Below, one piece after another: positions 21,101-28,576 of a DNA stretch of 64,000 bases (positions are counted from its first letter, which is position 1; the number at the start of each line of letters is the position of its first letter). The translations under genes and the position numbers were made by a program. This DNA is from Montifringilla adamsi. Its lineage: Eukaryota > Chordata > Aves > Passeriformes > Passeridae. The stretch is from assembly GCA_017590115.1 (NCBI GenBank), contig JAGGNK010006892.1, forward strand, positions 17,472,139 through 17,536,138, written 5' to 3'. Below the pieces are notes generated by a model. It was not told where the DNA came from. It saw nothing but the letters and a program-made list of their open reading frames with translations, and ran no database searches.

Positions 21101-22508
21101 ATATGGGTTAATTTTTACACTTGATTTTGTTTCTTTTTATTTAGAACCACAGGGAGACACAGAAATATAATAAAATCTTTTTGCTTGCAACTTGGATGCA
21201 AAGGCAGGGTCAGAATGTTGGGTTTATTTTAGCATCTCACTGCTTGTCACTGCATCATCTGGCTAGACGCTCCTCAGCTCCTTGGGGGCTTTACTGGGTA
21301 AGGAACATTTGGGCTGGACGCTGTCATATTTTTCATTTCCTCACCCCTGTGTACAGCTAAAGGAGAATTGCAAACAGAAACAGAATCTTCCACAGTCATT
21401 CTGAAAGCCACCAACGGATTAGTGAGCCTCTAAGATTAGCTGCAGCAAAAGGTGGCAAGTAAGGAGCTCCGTGTGAAGAGGAGCCCTAAATGTCTCCATT
21501 GCTTTGTTGGGTGTATTTTGTCCAGCATAAGTTTATGAAAGGACAGAGTTCATTGCATCCCCATTTTGCTTGTTTGATTCTTCTCATGCCTCTCTCCTTT
21601 CTCCTTTCTGTTGACCTGAGAAGTACCCAGAAATAACAGCCATATTCTGCCCTGTCAGATATAAGAACAGCTATACCTTCAGCTACAGCTACAAGGCTGC
21701 TATACCTCCGTTTGTTATTTGAATTACAGATGGATTCATTTGTTCAGGAATGAAAAAGATTTCATAAGACTTCCTTGAAACAAGAATCTTCAGGAAATAT
21801 TTTAACCGCGGGTCTCAGATGATTTATAATTTAGTTACACATCATCTCCACCTGGTTTTCTACCATTTTGGGTCAGAAGAGAAGAAAATTAAATTGTATT
21901 TATTCATTGTCCGGCTTTGGTGTCTAAGTCAAGGTTTGGACCTGGCAGGGATTTATGGGCTTTGGTGGTGGGAATACAGGGTAGTACAGCTTTCTGTCAG
22001 TCCCAGCAGCTGTGGCACACACACATCATGGCCTTGGCAGTCTTAAGGGCACATATTTTCATATATATTTTCATATATATTTTTACACTGATGTGTTGTC
22101 AACAATATCCAGCAATATTCAGGCACGCTGATATAAGATAACATCAAGCTGTTAATAAAAGGCCAGTTTTAGAGAAAACTGGTACTTAACTATTCACCGT
22201 TTCAGAGTCTGAATTTTCAGATATGTATCCCTCTAACCTTCTGAAGAAATATTTGGCATAACCCTAGTGATTTTCTCTGTGATGTCCTCATATTCTAAAG
22301 GTTGAGGGTGTTGTAAGTTCCTGGGAAGGTATCCTGGAATGGGCAGGAACATTTTATAAGAAACTCATTCTCTATTGTATCACCTTAGGAGCTACTGATG
22401 TCTCTGGTGCTTCTGAACCTTCATCCTTCTGGCTGATAAACCCACAAGTGATCTCAGAGGTATTTTGAGTCATTGTAGAAGTGAAAGCAACTGCTGTCAT
22501 AACAAAAA
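668..22508 (-). CDS. FLT3: FLT3 receptor tyrosine kinase, partial (exons 2-16 of the gene, spliced)
   Basis: FLT3 is a class III receptor tyrosine kinase of the plasma membrane that binds FLT3 ligand and signals in blood progenitors and dendritic cells. Fifteen exons were found on the minus strand: 22384-22508, 20621-20823, 19740-19855, 17390-17507, 15885-16021, 15136-15275, 14901-15054, 11352-11517, 7286-7392, 5949-6060, 4181-4359, 2788-2894, 2555-2687, 2361-2465 and 668-778. Every exon is bordered by AG and GT and all phases join without a frameshift or stop, giving 671 codons. The order is signal peptide end, five Ig-like domains, transmembrane helix, juxtamembrane segment and kinase N-lobe. 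The extracellular part is diverged from human but keeps cysteines and Ig motifs; the juxtamembrane and kinase parts are nearly identical. The catalytic half lies outside the window and exon 1 was not found. No sign of pseudogene decay. Identity is very secure from family knowledge; exact exon ends were read by eye. Confidence 0.96.
779..2360 (-). other. FLT3: FLT3 intron 15
   Basis: Holds the plus-strand CR1 at 1465-1725 and otherwise unassigned sequence. The long open frame at 1921-2478 on the minus strand is exon 15 running on into this intron. Confidence 0.9.
1465..1725 (+). mobile_element. CR1 LINE 3' end
   Basis: The text GGATATTCAGAAAAATGTTT, GGCTGCCCAGGGAAGTGGTG and CTAGAGGTCTTTTCCAG, ending in ATTCTGTGA, is the standard CR1 3' end. 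It is in FLT3 intron 15, antisense to FLT3. Confidence 0.88.
2361..2465 (-). CDS. FLT3: FLT3 exon 15 (glycine-rich loop and ATP lysine)
   Basis: The exon encodes the nucleotide-binding loop LGSGAFGKV and the AVKMLK segment with the catalytic lysine, equivalent to human K644. Its 105-bp length equals the matching KIT exon. The acceptor is CTTGTAG and the donor is AAAAG/GTATGA. It begins with the last two bases of a glycine codon and ends with the first base of the glutamate codon completed by exon 16. Confidence 0.96.
2555..2687 (-). CDS. FLT3: FLT3 exon 14 (juxtamembrane autoinhibitory segment)
   Basis: The exon encodes the juxtamembrane domain, which packs against the kinase and keeps it inactive; in human this exon is the site of leukaemic internal tandem duplications. 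The reading is QFKYESQ, then [15 protein letters not shown], then [12 protein letters not shown]. Tyrosines equivalent to human 572, 589, 591 and 599 are kept, while position 597 is phenylalanine. Length is 133 bp, as in human. Acceptor TTCCAAAG, donor TTTG/GTGAGC. Confidence 0.96.
2788..2894 (-). CDS. FLT3: FLT3 exon 13 (transmembrane helix)
   Basis: This 107-bp exon encodes a short extracellular stalk and one hydrophobic helix rich in F, L, V and A, including [21 protein letters not shown], followed by a basic stop-transfer stretch. The hydrophobic core is not closely similar to human in sequence, as expected for a membrane segment, but position, length and the KYKK border to exon 14 match. 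Acceptor TTGCAG, donor AAAAAG/GTAACA. Confidence 0.95.
2895..4180 (-). other. FLT3: FLT3 intron 12
   Basis: Contains the 27-base A run and an interrupted T run near 3940-3960. No gene or recognised transposon seen. Introns 13 (100 bp) and 14 (89 bp) next to it are very short. Confidence 0.9.
3105..3131 (+). repeat. Poly(A) tract (27 bases)
   Basis: Uninterrupted A run in FLT3 intron 12; no retrotransposed sequence recognised before it. Confidence 0.95.
4181..4359 (-). CDS. FLT3: FLT3 exon 12 (membrane-proximal Ig-like domain, second half)
   Basis: The exon completes Ig-like domain 5. It starts with TEEITEG as in human and contains WISSSTLYV and a paired-cysteine strand, [13 protein letters not shown], corresponding to the human KCCAYNS region. 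A good polypyrimidine acceptor CTTTTTCAG precedes it and the donor is GTCAG/GTACCA. The exon is 179 bp. An internal CACAG eight bases into the exon is a possible cryptic acceptor. Confidence 0.94.
5239..5263 (+). repeat. Poly(T) tract (25 bases)
   Basis: Uninterrupted T run in FLT3 intron 11. Confidence 0.95.
5477..5544 (+). repeat. 24-bp tandem repeat, 2.8 copies
   Basis: The unit ACTCTTACTAACTTTACTGG plus AAAT occurs at 5477-5500 and 5501-5524 and partly at 5525-5544, with a few substitutions. It lies in FLT3 intron 11, next to a possible LTR. Confidence 0.8.
5545..5850 (+). mobile_element. Possible degraded LTR
   Basis: In order on the plus strand there is a CCAAT box (GACCAAT at about 5610), a TATA-like GATATAAACCC at 5693, an AATAAA at about 5769 and a pyrimidine-rich stretch after it, the order seen in retroviral LTRs. 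Clear TG/CA ends and a target duplication were not found, so this is tentative. Confidence 0.35.
5949..6060 (-). CDS. FLT3: FLT3 exon 11 (Ig-like domain 5, first half)
   Basis: This 112-bp exon encodes the first half of the last Ig-like domain. It reads RKPEIRMQ at the start and then [18 protein letters not shown], matching the spacing of Cys and Trp-x-Trp in the human exon. The phase fits: the first two bases complete an arginine with exon 10, and the last two make Asn with exon 12. The donor is CCAA/GTAAAC. The acceptor TTATTGCAG lies about 20 bases from a CR1 remnant. Confidence 0.93.
6061..7285 (-). other. FLT3: FLT3 intron 10
   Basis: Begins (on the plus strand) with the CR1 tail at 6081-6185. 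The remaining 1.1 kb shows nothing recognisable. Confidence 0.88.
6081..6185 (+). mobile_element. CR1 LINE 3' end next to FLT3 exon 11
   Basis: A short CR1 tail: GGACATGGCTTAGTGGTACA through TTTTTCAACCTAAACAATTC and ATGATTCTGT. It is antisense to FLT3 and its upstream end is about 20 bases from the exon 11 acceptor. Confidence 0.85.
7286..7392 (-). CDS. FLT3: FLT3 exon 10 (Ig-like domain 4, end)
   Basis: The exon encodes [20 protein letters not shown] and a terminal strand KKFTLYVR, closely paralleling human FLT3. The cysteine completes the disulphide of Ig-like domain 4. Length is 107 bp. Acceptor TTCCACAG, donor AGAA/GTAAGT. It is too short to stand out as an open frame and was found by translating the minus strand. 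Confidence 0.94.
7393..11351 (-). other. FLT3: FLT3 intron 9
   Basis: The longest intron between the located exons, 3.96 kb. Short open frames only; no transposon clearly recognised. A moderately GC-rich patch at 9680-9900 is unexplained. Confidence 0.85.
11352..11517 (-). CDS. FLT3: FLT3 exon 9 (Ig-like domain 4, start)
   Basis: This 166-bp exon reads [15 protein letters not shown], then [19 protein letters not shown] and SNKTFPC. The pattern KGFIN...EEFCF...AYP..RC.W is shared with human. Two N-glycosylation sequons are present (NIT and NKT). The acceptor is preceded on the minus strand by a run of 17-18 T, a long polypyrimidine tract; the donor is ACAG/GTATTT. Confidence 0.94.
11518..14900 (-). 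other. FLT3: FLT3 intron 8
   Basis: Contains the minus-strand CR1 piece at 12358-12470. Other open frames here are short and unlike known proteins. Confidence 0.85.
12358..12470 (-). mobile_element. CR1 LINE fragment
   Basis: Minus-strand CR1 3' region: AACTCCTGCCCAGAGCAGGT, CCAGCTAGATGAGGTTGCTC and TATCTCCAAGGACAG. It lies in FLT3 intron 8, same strand as the gene. Confidence 0.75.
14901..15054 (-). CDS. FLT3: FLT3 exon 8 (Ig-like domain 3, end)
   Basis: The exon reads GYYFEGLEY, then [14 protein letters not shown] and the canonical Ig strand-F motif YSGHYTCSS. Human has GNYFE and NDTGYYTCSSS at the same places. Sequons NLS, NYS and NQT are visible. The exon is 154 bp with acceptor AAAGCAG and donor CTAG/GTAATT, and its last G forms the Glu codon at the exon 9 border. 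Confidence 0.94.
15136..15275 (-). CDS. FLT3: FLT3 exon 7 (Ig-like domain 3, start)
   Basis: The exon reads [20 protein letters not shown], then [14 protein letters not shown]. The segment LKVGEPLxIRCxAVH is near identical to human FLT3 and marks the start of Ig-like domain 3. It is 140 bp and ends in phase 0 with donor GCAG/GTAAAA; the acceptor is TTTTATAG. Exons 7 and 8 are separated by only 81 bp. Confidence 0.95.
15885..16021 (-). CDS. FLT3: FLT3 exon 6 (Ig-like domain 2, end)
   Basis: The exon encodes [20 protein letters not shown] and TSLFTI at its end, matching the human HELFGTDIRCCARNELGREC region. Double cysteine and the later cysteine are conserved. The N-terminal half is diverged ([11 protein letters not shown]). 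Length 137 bp, acceptor AATTGCAG, donor ATAG/GTAATT. Confidence 0.94.
16545..16766 (+). mobile_element. CR1 LINE fragment with internal deletion
   Basis: The left part (GAACTGCCAGTCTGTCAGGC, TCACCTCTGTGCCTGGGAAG) is from the reverse transcriptase region and the right part (TTTAAGGGCCTTTCCCATCT, then GTATGATTGTAAG) is a 3' tail. A large internal part is missing. FLT3 intron 5. Confidence 0.75.
17063..17345 (-). mobile_element. CR1 LINE 3' end
   Basis: A minus-strand CR1 tail with a partly readable C-terminus of ORF2 ([34 protein letters not shown]) and the ATTCTATGATTCTA end at about 17,063. It sits on the gene's strand in FLT3 intron 5, its 5' end about 45 bases below exon 5. Confidence 0.9.
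17390..17507 (-). CDS. FLT3: FLT3 exon 5 (Ig-like domain 2, start)
   Basis: The correct frame reads [19 protein letters not shown], then [11 protein letters not shown], matching human PYFRKMEN and CISESVPEPIVEW. The longer open frame across this stretch is a shadow in another phase. The exon is 118 bp with acceptor TTTATCAG and donor AGAG/GTATGT. A minus-strand CR1 tail lies about 45 bases past the donor. Confidence 0.93.
17508..19739 (-). other. FLT3: FLT3 intron 4
   Basis: Contains a 21-bp AT-rich direct repeat and unassigned sequence. Intron 3 (19856-20620) shows nothing recognisable. Confidence 0.85.
18822..18859 (+). repeat. 21-bp AT-rich direct repeat, 1.8 copies
   Basis: AGATAAAATAATATAATGTC plus C at 18822-18842, then AGATAAAATAATATAAT at 18843-18859. 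FLT3 intron 4. Confidence 0.85.
19740..19855 (-). CDS. FLT3: FLT3 exon 4 (Ig-like domain 1, end)
   Basis: The exon reads [20 protein letters not shown], then [11 protein letters not shown] and VPVLIR. Human has MTETQAGEYLLFIQSEATNYT and SIRN at matching positions, so the QAG-Y strand-F motif and NYT sequon are kept. It is 116 bp. Acceptor TTTTATAG, donor CCGAA/GTAAGT. Confidence 0.92.
20621..20823 (-). CDS. FLT3: FLT3 exon 3 (Ig-like domain 1, start)
   Basis: The exon encodes [20 protein letters not shown], then a VEVNV strand and [19 protein letters not shown]. The EDLGC and ISCxWxFK motifs align with human SPEDLGC and NISCLWVFKH. It is 203 bp and begins in phase 0. Acceptor TTGCAG, donor ACAG/GTAAGT. 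Confidence 0.93.
20824..22383 (-). other. FLT3: FLT3 intron 2
   Basis: No recognised element apart from a short AT repeat (TTTCATATATA twice) at about 22,057-22,082 and a small direct repeat TATTGAATGACATATT near 20,970. Confidence 0.85.
22384..22508 (-). CDS. FLT3: FLT3 exon 2 (signal peptide end and N-terminus)
   Basis: This 125-bp exon encodes a hydrophobic stretch [13 protein letters not shown] followed by [15 protein letters not shown] and ending VAPK. Human exon 2 similarly ends the signal peptide, then reads TITNQDLPVIKC. The two leading T bases need one base from exon 1, so exon 1 must end in phase 1. Acceptor TTTTGCAG, donor TAAG/GTGATA. Sequence similarity is weak but phase, order and context make the call secure. 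Confidence 0.88.
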
Positions 22509-22875
22509 CTGCAAAACAGAAATAGAAAACACATGCAATAAAGTCTAGATCTCTGCTATGGGATAGTAGTTTTAGGTAACATACAACAAAACTGTAGAAA
22601 GATTACATCTTTAGAAAAAAAAGCCAAACTGAATATGCAGACATACTGTATGAATTTGCTAACTCTGCATTTGTGTGTTGAAGCTGAGTGGAAGCTCTGT
22701 TTGGAGAACCTTTCAAAAGCACAGGCACATCACACTTTACAAGTATGTCCCATAATACTGCAGAGAAAATCTACAGACAAAAGCCACTATGTGTTATAGA
22801 GGCTCCTTTAGAAACAGCGTTACCAAACACAGATGCTCTCTTGCACTTCCCTTTTGCATCCTTGTGCTGGAAAGC

Positions 22876-22907
22876 ACCAAACCCTGCAGCACCAAACCCT
22901 GCAGCAC
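22876..22907 (+). repeat. 15-bp tandem repeat, two copies
   Basis: ACCAAACCCTGCAGC occurs twice in a row, just before the 27-bp minisatellite. FLT3 intron 1. Confidence 0.75.
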
Positions 22908-22910
22908 TGA

Positions 22911-23009
22911 GATGGAAGATGATCATGTCCACTGTGAGATGGAGGATGATCATGCCCACTGTGAGATGGAAGATGATCATGCCCACTGTGAGATGGAGGA
23001 TGATCATCC
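22911..23009 (+). repeat. 27-bp minisatellite, 3.7 copies
   Basis: Units at 22911-22937, 22938-22964, 22965-22991 and 22992-23009 are nearly identical (GATGGAAGATGATCATGYCC plus ACTGTGA). The 27-bp period keeps all frames open and gives a nine-residue peptide repeat on either strand. Located in FLT3 intron 1, directly upstream of a CR1. Confidence 0.93.
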
Positions 23010-23065
23010 ACCTTCCTTCCCACAGAAGGCAAAGGCAAGGACTGGGAAAATGAGAACCACTTGCT

Positions 23066-23458
23066 GTAGGAGATCAGGTTTGAAAACATCTAAGGAACCT
23101 GAAGGTGAACAAGTCCATGGGACCTGATGAGATATATCTGACAATCCTGAGGGAACTGGCAAAGAAAGTGGGTAAGCCCCTATCCACCATATTTGAGAAA
23201 CTGTGTCAGTCCTGTGATAGTCCCACTGATAGGAAAAGGGAAAACATAAGTCCCCTTTTCAAAGGGGAAAAAAACCTGACCTGGAGAACTACAGGACAGG
23301 CAGTCTTGGTGCCTGTCAAGATTATGGAGCTGATCCTCCTGGAAACTCTAAGAAGGTACATGGAAAATAAGGAGGTGTCTGGTGACAGCCAACATGACTT
23401 CACTAGGGGCAAATGGCAGCTGGCAAATCTGGTTGGTCAATGATTGGTTAAAGGCTTG
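23066..23458 (+). mobile_element. CR1 LINE fragment, reverse transcriptase part (5' of LTR)
   Basis: Decayed CR1 ORF2 sequence, for example the stretch with KSMGPDEIYLTILRELAK that corresponds to the conserved GPDGIHPRVLRELA region of CR1 reverse transcriptase. Frames are broken by stops and shifts. It continues after the LTR at 23834. Confidence 0.88.
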
Positions 23459-23464
23459 ATGTCC
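23459..23464. repeat. Left target-site duplication of the solo LTR
   Basis: The hexamer ATGTCC directly precedes the LTR and is repeated at 23828-23833. In uninterrupted CR1 sequence this hexamer occurs once, so the pair is the insertion scar. Confidence 0.85.
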
Positions 23465-23827
23465 TGTTGTTGACTCTCCGCGTGTAGTGGAGACACGAGA
23501 TTTGACTCTATTTTAGAAGGTTGATTTATTATGTTAAATATTATATTAAAACGCTACATTAAGACTACTAAAGAACAGAGAGATCAGAAGGTTACAACAA
23601 GAACAGAACAGAATCGAATAACAAAATTTTGTGATTGCTCACAGCCTTGGCACAGGTGGCTGTGATTGGTCATCAATGGAAAACAATTTACATGGACCAA
23701 TCACAGATGCACCTGTTGCATTCCACAGCAGCAGATAGTAATTGTTTACTTTTCTCTCCTGAGGCTCTTCAGCTTCTCAAGAGAGGAAAAATCCTAGCAG
23801 AGGATTTTTCATAATATCATAGCTACA
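23465..23827 (-). mobile_element. Solo LTR of an endogenous retrovirus, inserted in a CR1
   Basis: A 363-bp element begins TGTTG and ends CTACA on the plus strand, the inverted TG...CA ends of a retroviral LTR. It is bounded on both sides by the identical hexamer ATGTCC, a 6-bp target duplication of the kind made by ERVK-type elements. Reading on the minus strand gives CCAAT boxes, an AATAAA signal near the end and a short U5, so the element is on the minus strand. No internal retroviral genes remain. It splits one CR1, so it is younger than that CR1. Family name is not assigned; it resembles songbird LTRs. Confidence 0.88.
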
Positions 23828-23833
23828 ATGTCC
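23828..23833. repeat. Right target-site duplication of the solo LTR
   Basis: The second copy of ATGTCC, after which the CR1 text resumes with CAAGCAGAGACCAGTGACGA. Confidence 0.85.
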
Positions 23834-24705
23834 AAGCAGAGACCAGTGACGAGTGGTATTCCTGAGAGGTCGGAACTGGGACCAATATGTTTTAACATAT
23901 TTTAACAATTTATCTTTGTCAATGACATGGACAGTGGGATCAAGTGCACCCTCAGCAAGTTTGCTGATGACATCAAGCTGTGTGCTGCAGTCGACACACT
24001 GGAGAGAAGGGATGCCATCCAGAGGGGCCTGGGTTGGCTTGCGGGGTGAGCCTGTGGGAACCTCAGGATGTTCAATAATGCCAGCTGCAGGGTGCTGCAC
24101 CTGGTTTAGGGCAATCCCAAGCACAAACACAGGCTGAGTGGAACGTTGATTGAGAGCAGCCCCGGGCAGAAGGACTCAGGAATGTTGGTGGATGAGAAGC
24201 TCAACATGAGCTGGACGTGTACACTTGCAGCACAGAGAGCCAACTTCATCCTGGGATGCATCAAAAGCAGCGTGGCAGCAGCTCAAGGGAGGGGATTCTG
24301 CCCTTCTGCTCTGCTCTTGTGAGACCCCACCTGCAATGCTGTATTCAGCTCTGGGGTACAGAAGGACATGGAATCATTGGAGCATGTCCAGAGGAGGGCC
24401 ATAAAGATTATCAGAGGATTATCAAAGATTAATCTCCTATGGAGACAGGTTGAGAGATTTGGTGCTGTGAGAAAAGAAGGCTGCCTTTCAGCACCTTGCA
24501 GGCACCTGAAGGGGGCTAGAAGAGAGCTGGAGGGGGACATTTTACAAGGGCAAGGGGGAATGTTTCAACTGAAAGAGGGCAGATTTATATTAAATATTAG
24601 GAAGAAATTCCTCATTAGGAAAGTGTTAAGTCACTGGATGATGCTGCCTAGAAGAATTGCGGGTGCCCCAAGTAGCAGAAGTCCTTTATCCTTGTGCATA
24701 AAGGG
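23834..24705 (+). mobile_element. CR1 LINE fragment, reverse transcriptase and 3' part (3' of LTR)
   Basis: Continuation of the same CR1, with decayed text for [20 protein letters not shown] (carrying the F-A-D-D reverse transcriptase active-site motif) and later the region around LHPGMHQKQRGSSS. The 3' UTR hairpin end is not recognisable, so the copy is truncated or rearranged. No intact protein remains. Confidence 0.88.
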
Positions 24706-27700
24706 CAGTGTGAGAAAGATTCTGATGCCTCAAAGGCATAATCTCTCCAGAATGCTTCCTGTAAGCCTTTTTGCCGGACTGCAGCTTGAAAGGTCACCTT
24801 TCAACCTTAAAGGAGCTACAGTAACCAGGTACCCACCACTACACCAAACAGAAGTAAGACTGTACAACTGGCTGGGTGAAACGTATCTGATTTCCATTAA
24901 ATCCCTAAAGCCAGCCATCAACAGTACAAATAAGCAGTGAATCATAAAATAACATCTTTCTCCTGGCAACCTGAAATATTTTTGCCCTCAGACCTTGGCG
25001 TTTTGCTTTGTTTTCTTTTCCCCCTCCCCCTCAGTTCCTAAGATGGTTGCACATAAATCTAGGTGCAGAGTTGAAAGAAGGAAAGAAGGTAAATATATCA
25101 CAAAGTACTTGAAGGACGAATATGATGAGTCTCTGCAGGCAACGAAAGAGCAAAACTGGAAGTAGGAAGAAATGAGTTAGAGTTGTTGCCATCTCCTCCT
25201 TGCCATTTGTGTCTTCTGGAACTGTCTGAGCTCTGAGCTGGCAACACTTTGACAACCTCTTCTCCTTGACAAAGTGTATTAAGGCTGAGTCTTCTTCATT
25301 CAGGCACCCAACATACACTTCATTTTGGTTGCCACCTTTCTGCATGCACAGGCAATGGTCTGCTTTTTGCAGATGTCTGAGTAAAACCCTGCATGTTATC
25401 CCTAAGAAAGATGAACGTGATTTCTTTGTGGAGACATGTATCTCCACCCTTTGACTATAAAAATAATAATGGCACTTTTTGAGACGGAGTGCTGGGCAGC
25501 TGAAAGGCAGGTATGCGTTAGGTATCTACACCAAGCATGCTGAATTCCTTCCATCAGTGCAACTCAGGTTCCTAGCTCCCTCCCTAGCCTTTCACCAGGT
25601 CCTTCTCTGCTCAGCATTCTCCATTTCTGTTCATTTATTGGCTGATTCTGCTTTCAGACTTTTCAAAGCAGAGACCATTCACCTCGCTCACAGCCAGGGA
25701 TTTAGCTCATGGAAACCCTCCTATGTCCTCTGATTTCTCAAACACACCAGCAGAAACTACCTGAAAATATGACCTCAGAAGCTCAACTCATTTGGCTTGC
25801 TGAGTATTCCCTTGCTTTATGTTTCTGATTTCTGAATTTTAACTTCTGATTGTACAAGCTAAGCCCGTGTATCTCAATGTGGAATGACTATTTTGCTCAT
25901 GTTGCCTTGCCAAAGGGAGTACTAAGGCCACAGCAGAAAAAGGAAGGGTGTATTTAAACACCAACAGGGAGCAGATTTGCAGCCAAAAGTTAGACAGCTG
26001 TAGCAACCAGACTGTGAGTGAGACATGCAAAGTGTCTGATGAGCTGGAACTGCATCTGTAAAGGATGGTATGAGGGACTATGCTGGAAGCAGTGAGCACT
26101 CTGACACCCTCATGTGTAAGTAAAAATGTGATTCCTTTTCATGTAAACTGCAACAGCTTGCCACTTCTGTGGTGTACCTTTATTCCTGTGAAGGCTTTTA
26201 GGGTAAGGAAGGATGTTTTGAACCTGACATGATTCCAGATGCTTTACAGTGAGAAACAAATGAGTAATATGATAGCAAGAAGTATTTACATGATATTGAG
26301 TGGCCTAAATTTGTGTAGGTCTTGAAGACTTGTGTAGGACAAAATAGAATATCAGAGCATGAATGAGCCTTTCAGAAAAAGTAAAATCAAGAAAAGAAAC
26401 ACTGGAAAAATGGCAATGTTCTGATTTGCCATCTTGATCTTTCAGCTTCTACATGGCCTCTTCAAGGGCTGCTGTTATGGTCAGTCATCCTCCTGAAAAC
26501 CCAAATTAAGAACCACAGAGACTGAAAGCACTGGGTGAAGAATATCAAATATGTAGCATGCATAATCATATTGTCTATTGCTGAACTAGAGTGAAGCTGA
26601 AATGAAAATAAATTGCTGCCTCTGAACAATGTTTATGCCTGCTTTCCATCTTCATTATCTTTTTATAGGTTATACAAAAATAAAGGCAGTAGGAGAAATC
26701 TTGTTCTCACTGCAGTCAGACAAACATCTAGCTGCCATAGACAGAGCCAAGACTTCATCAAGATGTATTGGCACATACTTGGGGAAATGCCTGTAAAAGG
26801 CAAAAAGGGAGCTTACGTGTTGTGGTGCTGACAAGAAAGGCCTGAATCTACTGGGGAGATACCAAACCAAGAAGCTCCGTTTAAGCTAGTTCAGCTATCA
26901 GATGAATGCTACTGCTTCTGAAATTTTATTTTCAATTGGGGGATGACAAAAGTAGCCTTCGGAAGACTACTTGCGGAAATACACTGAAAGTCTGAGTTAA
27001 CTAGAAAGACAATAGCTTGGAAACTGGAGAACTGTGAAAGATGAAAACCTTTCTCTTCATACCAAGGGATGCATCTTGTATTTGTATTCAGCTCAGGGTG
27101 CTTAATATTTTACATAGCAGTCAGGCCTTTCCTAGACATAGAACAATCTTCCACTCTGCTTTACAGCTTAGAAGATTTACATAAAGCAAACTATTATTTG
27201 GGTCTTATTTGGTCTCTGACTATGTCCTCTGGGTGTGACTCTCTGGATTAACTTTCCAAAATTTTCTTTGTGATCAGGGGAGGTAGATAGACCCTTTCTT
27301 CCAGGAAAACCGTTACGTCTGTCATGACTTGTCAGAAAAAAATCTTCAAAGTAGGGGCATGGATGAGCTTAATATTCATTCACTAACTCTTTAACACCTC
27401 CACTTTTTCACATGGTAGCCTTTTTCTCAAATCACCCCGAGTGTGGTAGATCCTGAAGTGAGAATTGTACCCAATACAAATATGCTAAAAATCAGAGGGA
27501 GGCAGGACAGTTAAAAAGGACTGATCTTAAATTAGATCCTACCTTTTAACCATATCTCATTTCTCTCCCATCAAACTTAACTTTTGTCCTTCCTCATCTT
27601 TTTGCACAGCTTCCTTCCTCAGCATCTTTACCCTTTCAGCTTAACTCCCAGATCAGAAAAAAATGCCTCTTGTGAGTTCGTTCTCATATGATGGTACAGC

Positions 27701-28189
27701 CAGAGGTGTAGCTCCGCATTTTGGAATAATAACCGTGTTAGAACAGGGTTTAACAAGCAAGGTGGGTGACAAGATGCCTCCGCTGCAGCTCATGCTAATT
27801 GTAACCAGCTGTTGTAACACTGGCTGGGGTATGTGTAGGTCAGGAGCAGTCATTTATCCGGTCTTACCAGTTAATTACAATGAATGTCACGTGAATTGAT
27901 ATAATTATTCACAGTCGTGTTCAAGCACGATTGAGATTTGAGGCGGAAAGAAGCCTAGTGACGGCTCTGTGTGGAGGGTTTAGAGGGAGGCAACAAGAAT
28001 CTCCAGCAAAGATGAGCAAAACAGCAAGCTGAGCAAAACAGCAGAGAGAAAAATGGAGCAGGGGAGGTCCTGTGGTTTCAGAAAGCGCTCAATTTGGGTC
28101 CGTGTACCGAGTCAAAGCTAATTACGGGGTCCAACACTGACACTATACGACATCCTGGAATGTTACCGTCACATGCCAGTCTGTTTGCC

Positions 28190-28460
28190 ACGGCCTGCAG
28201 CCCTTCGCGCGGATTATTTTTCCACCTGCATCTGCCACCACGCCCTCCCCCGCCCCCCCAGCCCCTCTCCAATTCCTGGCACCCGCGGCGGCGCGGGCAC
28301 GGCGCGCAGTTTGTCCCGGGACGGGTCCGTGCGGGGAGCGCCTGCGGGCGGCAGGCGGCGCTGCTCCCGCGGGACTGCCGGCGGGACACGGGCAAGGCGC
28401 AGAGCCGGCCCCGGCTCCGGGGGGATTGCGGAGGAGATGCCCTGCCTTTTATGTTCTTAG
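28190..28460 (-). promoter_or_regulatory. FLT3: CpG-rich block, probable FLT3 promoter and first exon
   Basis: This 270-bp block is very rich in G, C and CpG in otherwise AT-rich DNA and sits 5.7 kb upstream of FLT3 exon 2, where the FLT3 start is expected. On the minus strand a TATA-like element precedes the densest CpG part. No ATG-initiated exon ending in phase 1 could be found in it, so it may hold only the promoter and 5' UTR, or the sequence may be imperfect. The role is inferred from position and composition. Confidence 0.6.
28445..28453 (-). promoter_or_regulatory. TATA-like element upstream of the FLT3 CpG block
   Basis: The minus strand reads CATAAAAGG here, immediately upstream of the CpG-rich block. 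If used, transcription would begin about 25-30 bases lower, near 28,415-28,420. Only its position and sequence support it. Confidence 0.35.
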
Positions 28461-28542
28461 GGAACAAAACGTGACACAGAAGCGCCTTGTGAGTTCTTTC
28501 ATGCATTAGTTAAATCGCTGATGACTGACTTTATCCTCTCTC

Positions 28543-28544
28543 TT

Positions 28545-28576
<32 letters not shown>

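Larger units (their letters stand above)
22509..28189 (-). other. FLT3: FLT3 intron 1 (probable)
   Basis: Between exon 2 and the CpG block. Contains minisatellites at 22,876-23,009, a CR1 split by a solo LTR (23,066-24,705) and about 3.4 kb of unassigned DNA. Confidence 0.7.

Noticed and set aside
24368..24940. 190-codon plus-strand open frame
   Set aside because: It runs through decayed CR1 3' sequence and out into flanking DNA; it is not a host gene.
28078..28506. 142-codon minus-strand open frame in the CpG block
   Set aside because: GC-rich sequence lacks stop codons, so a long frame is expected by chance. Its start lies upstream of the TATA-like element and it does not look like FLT3.
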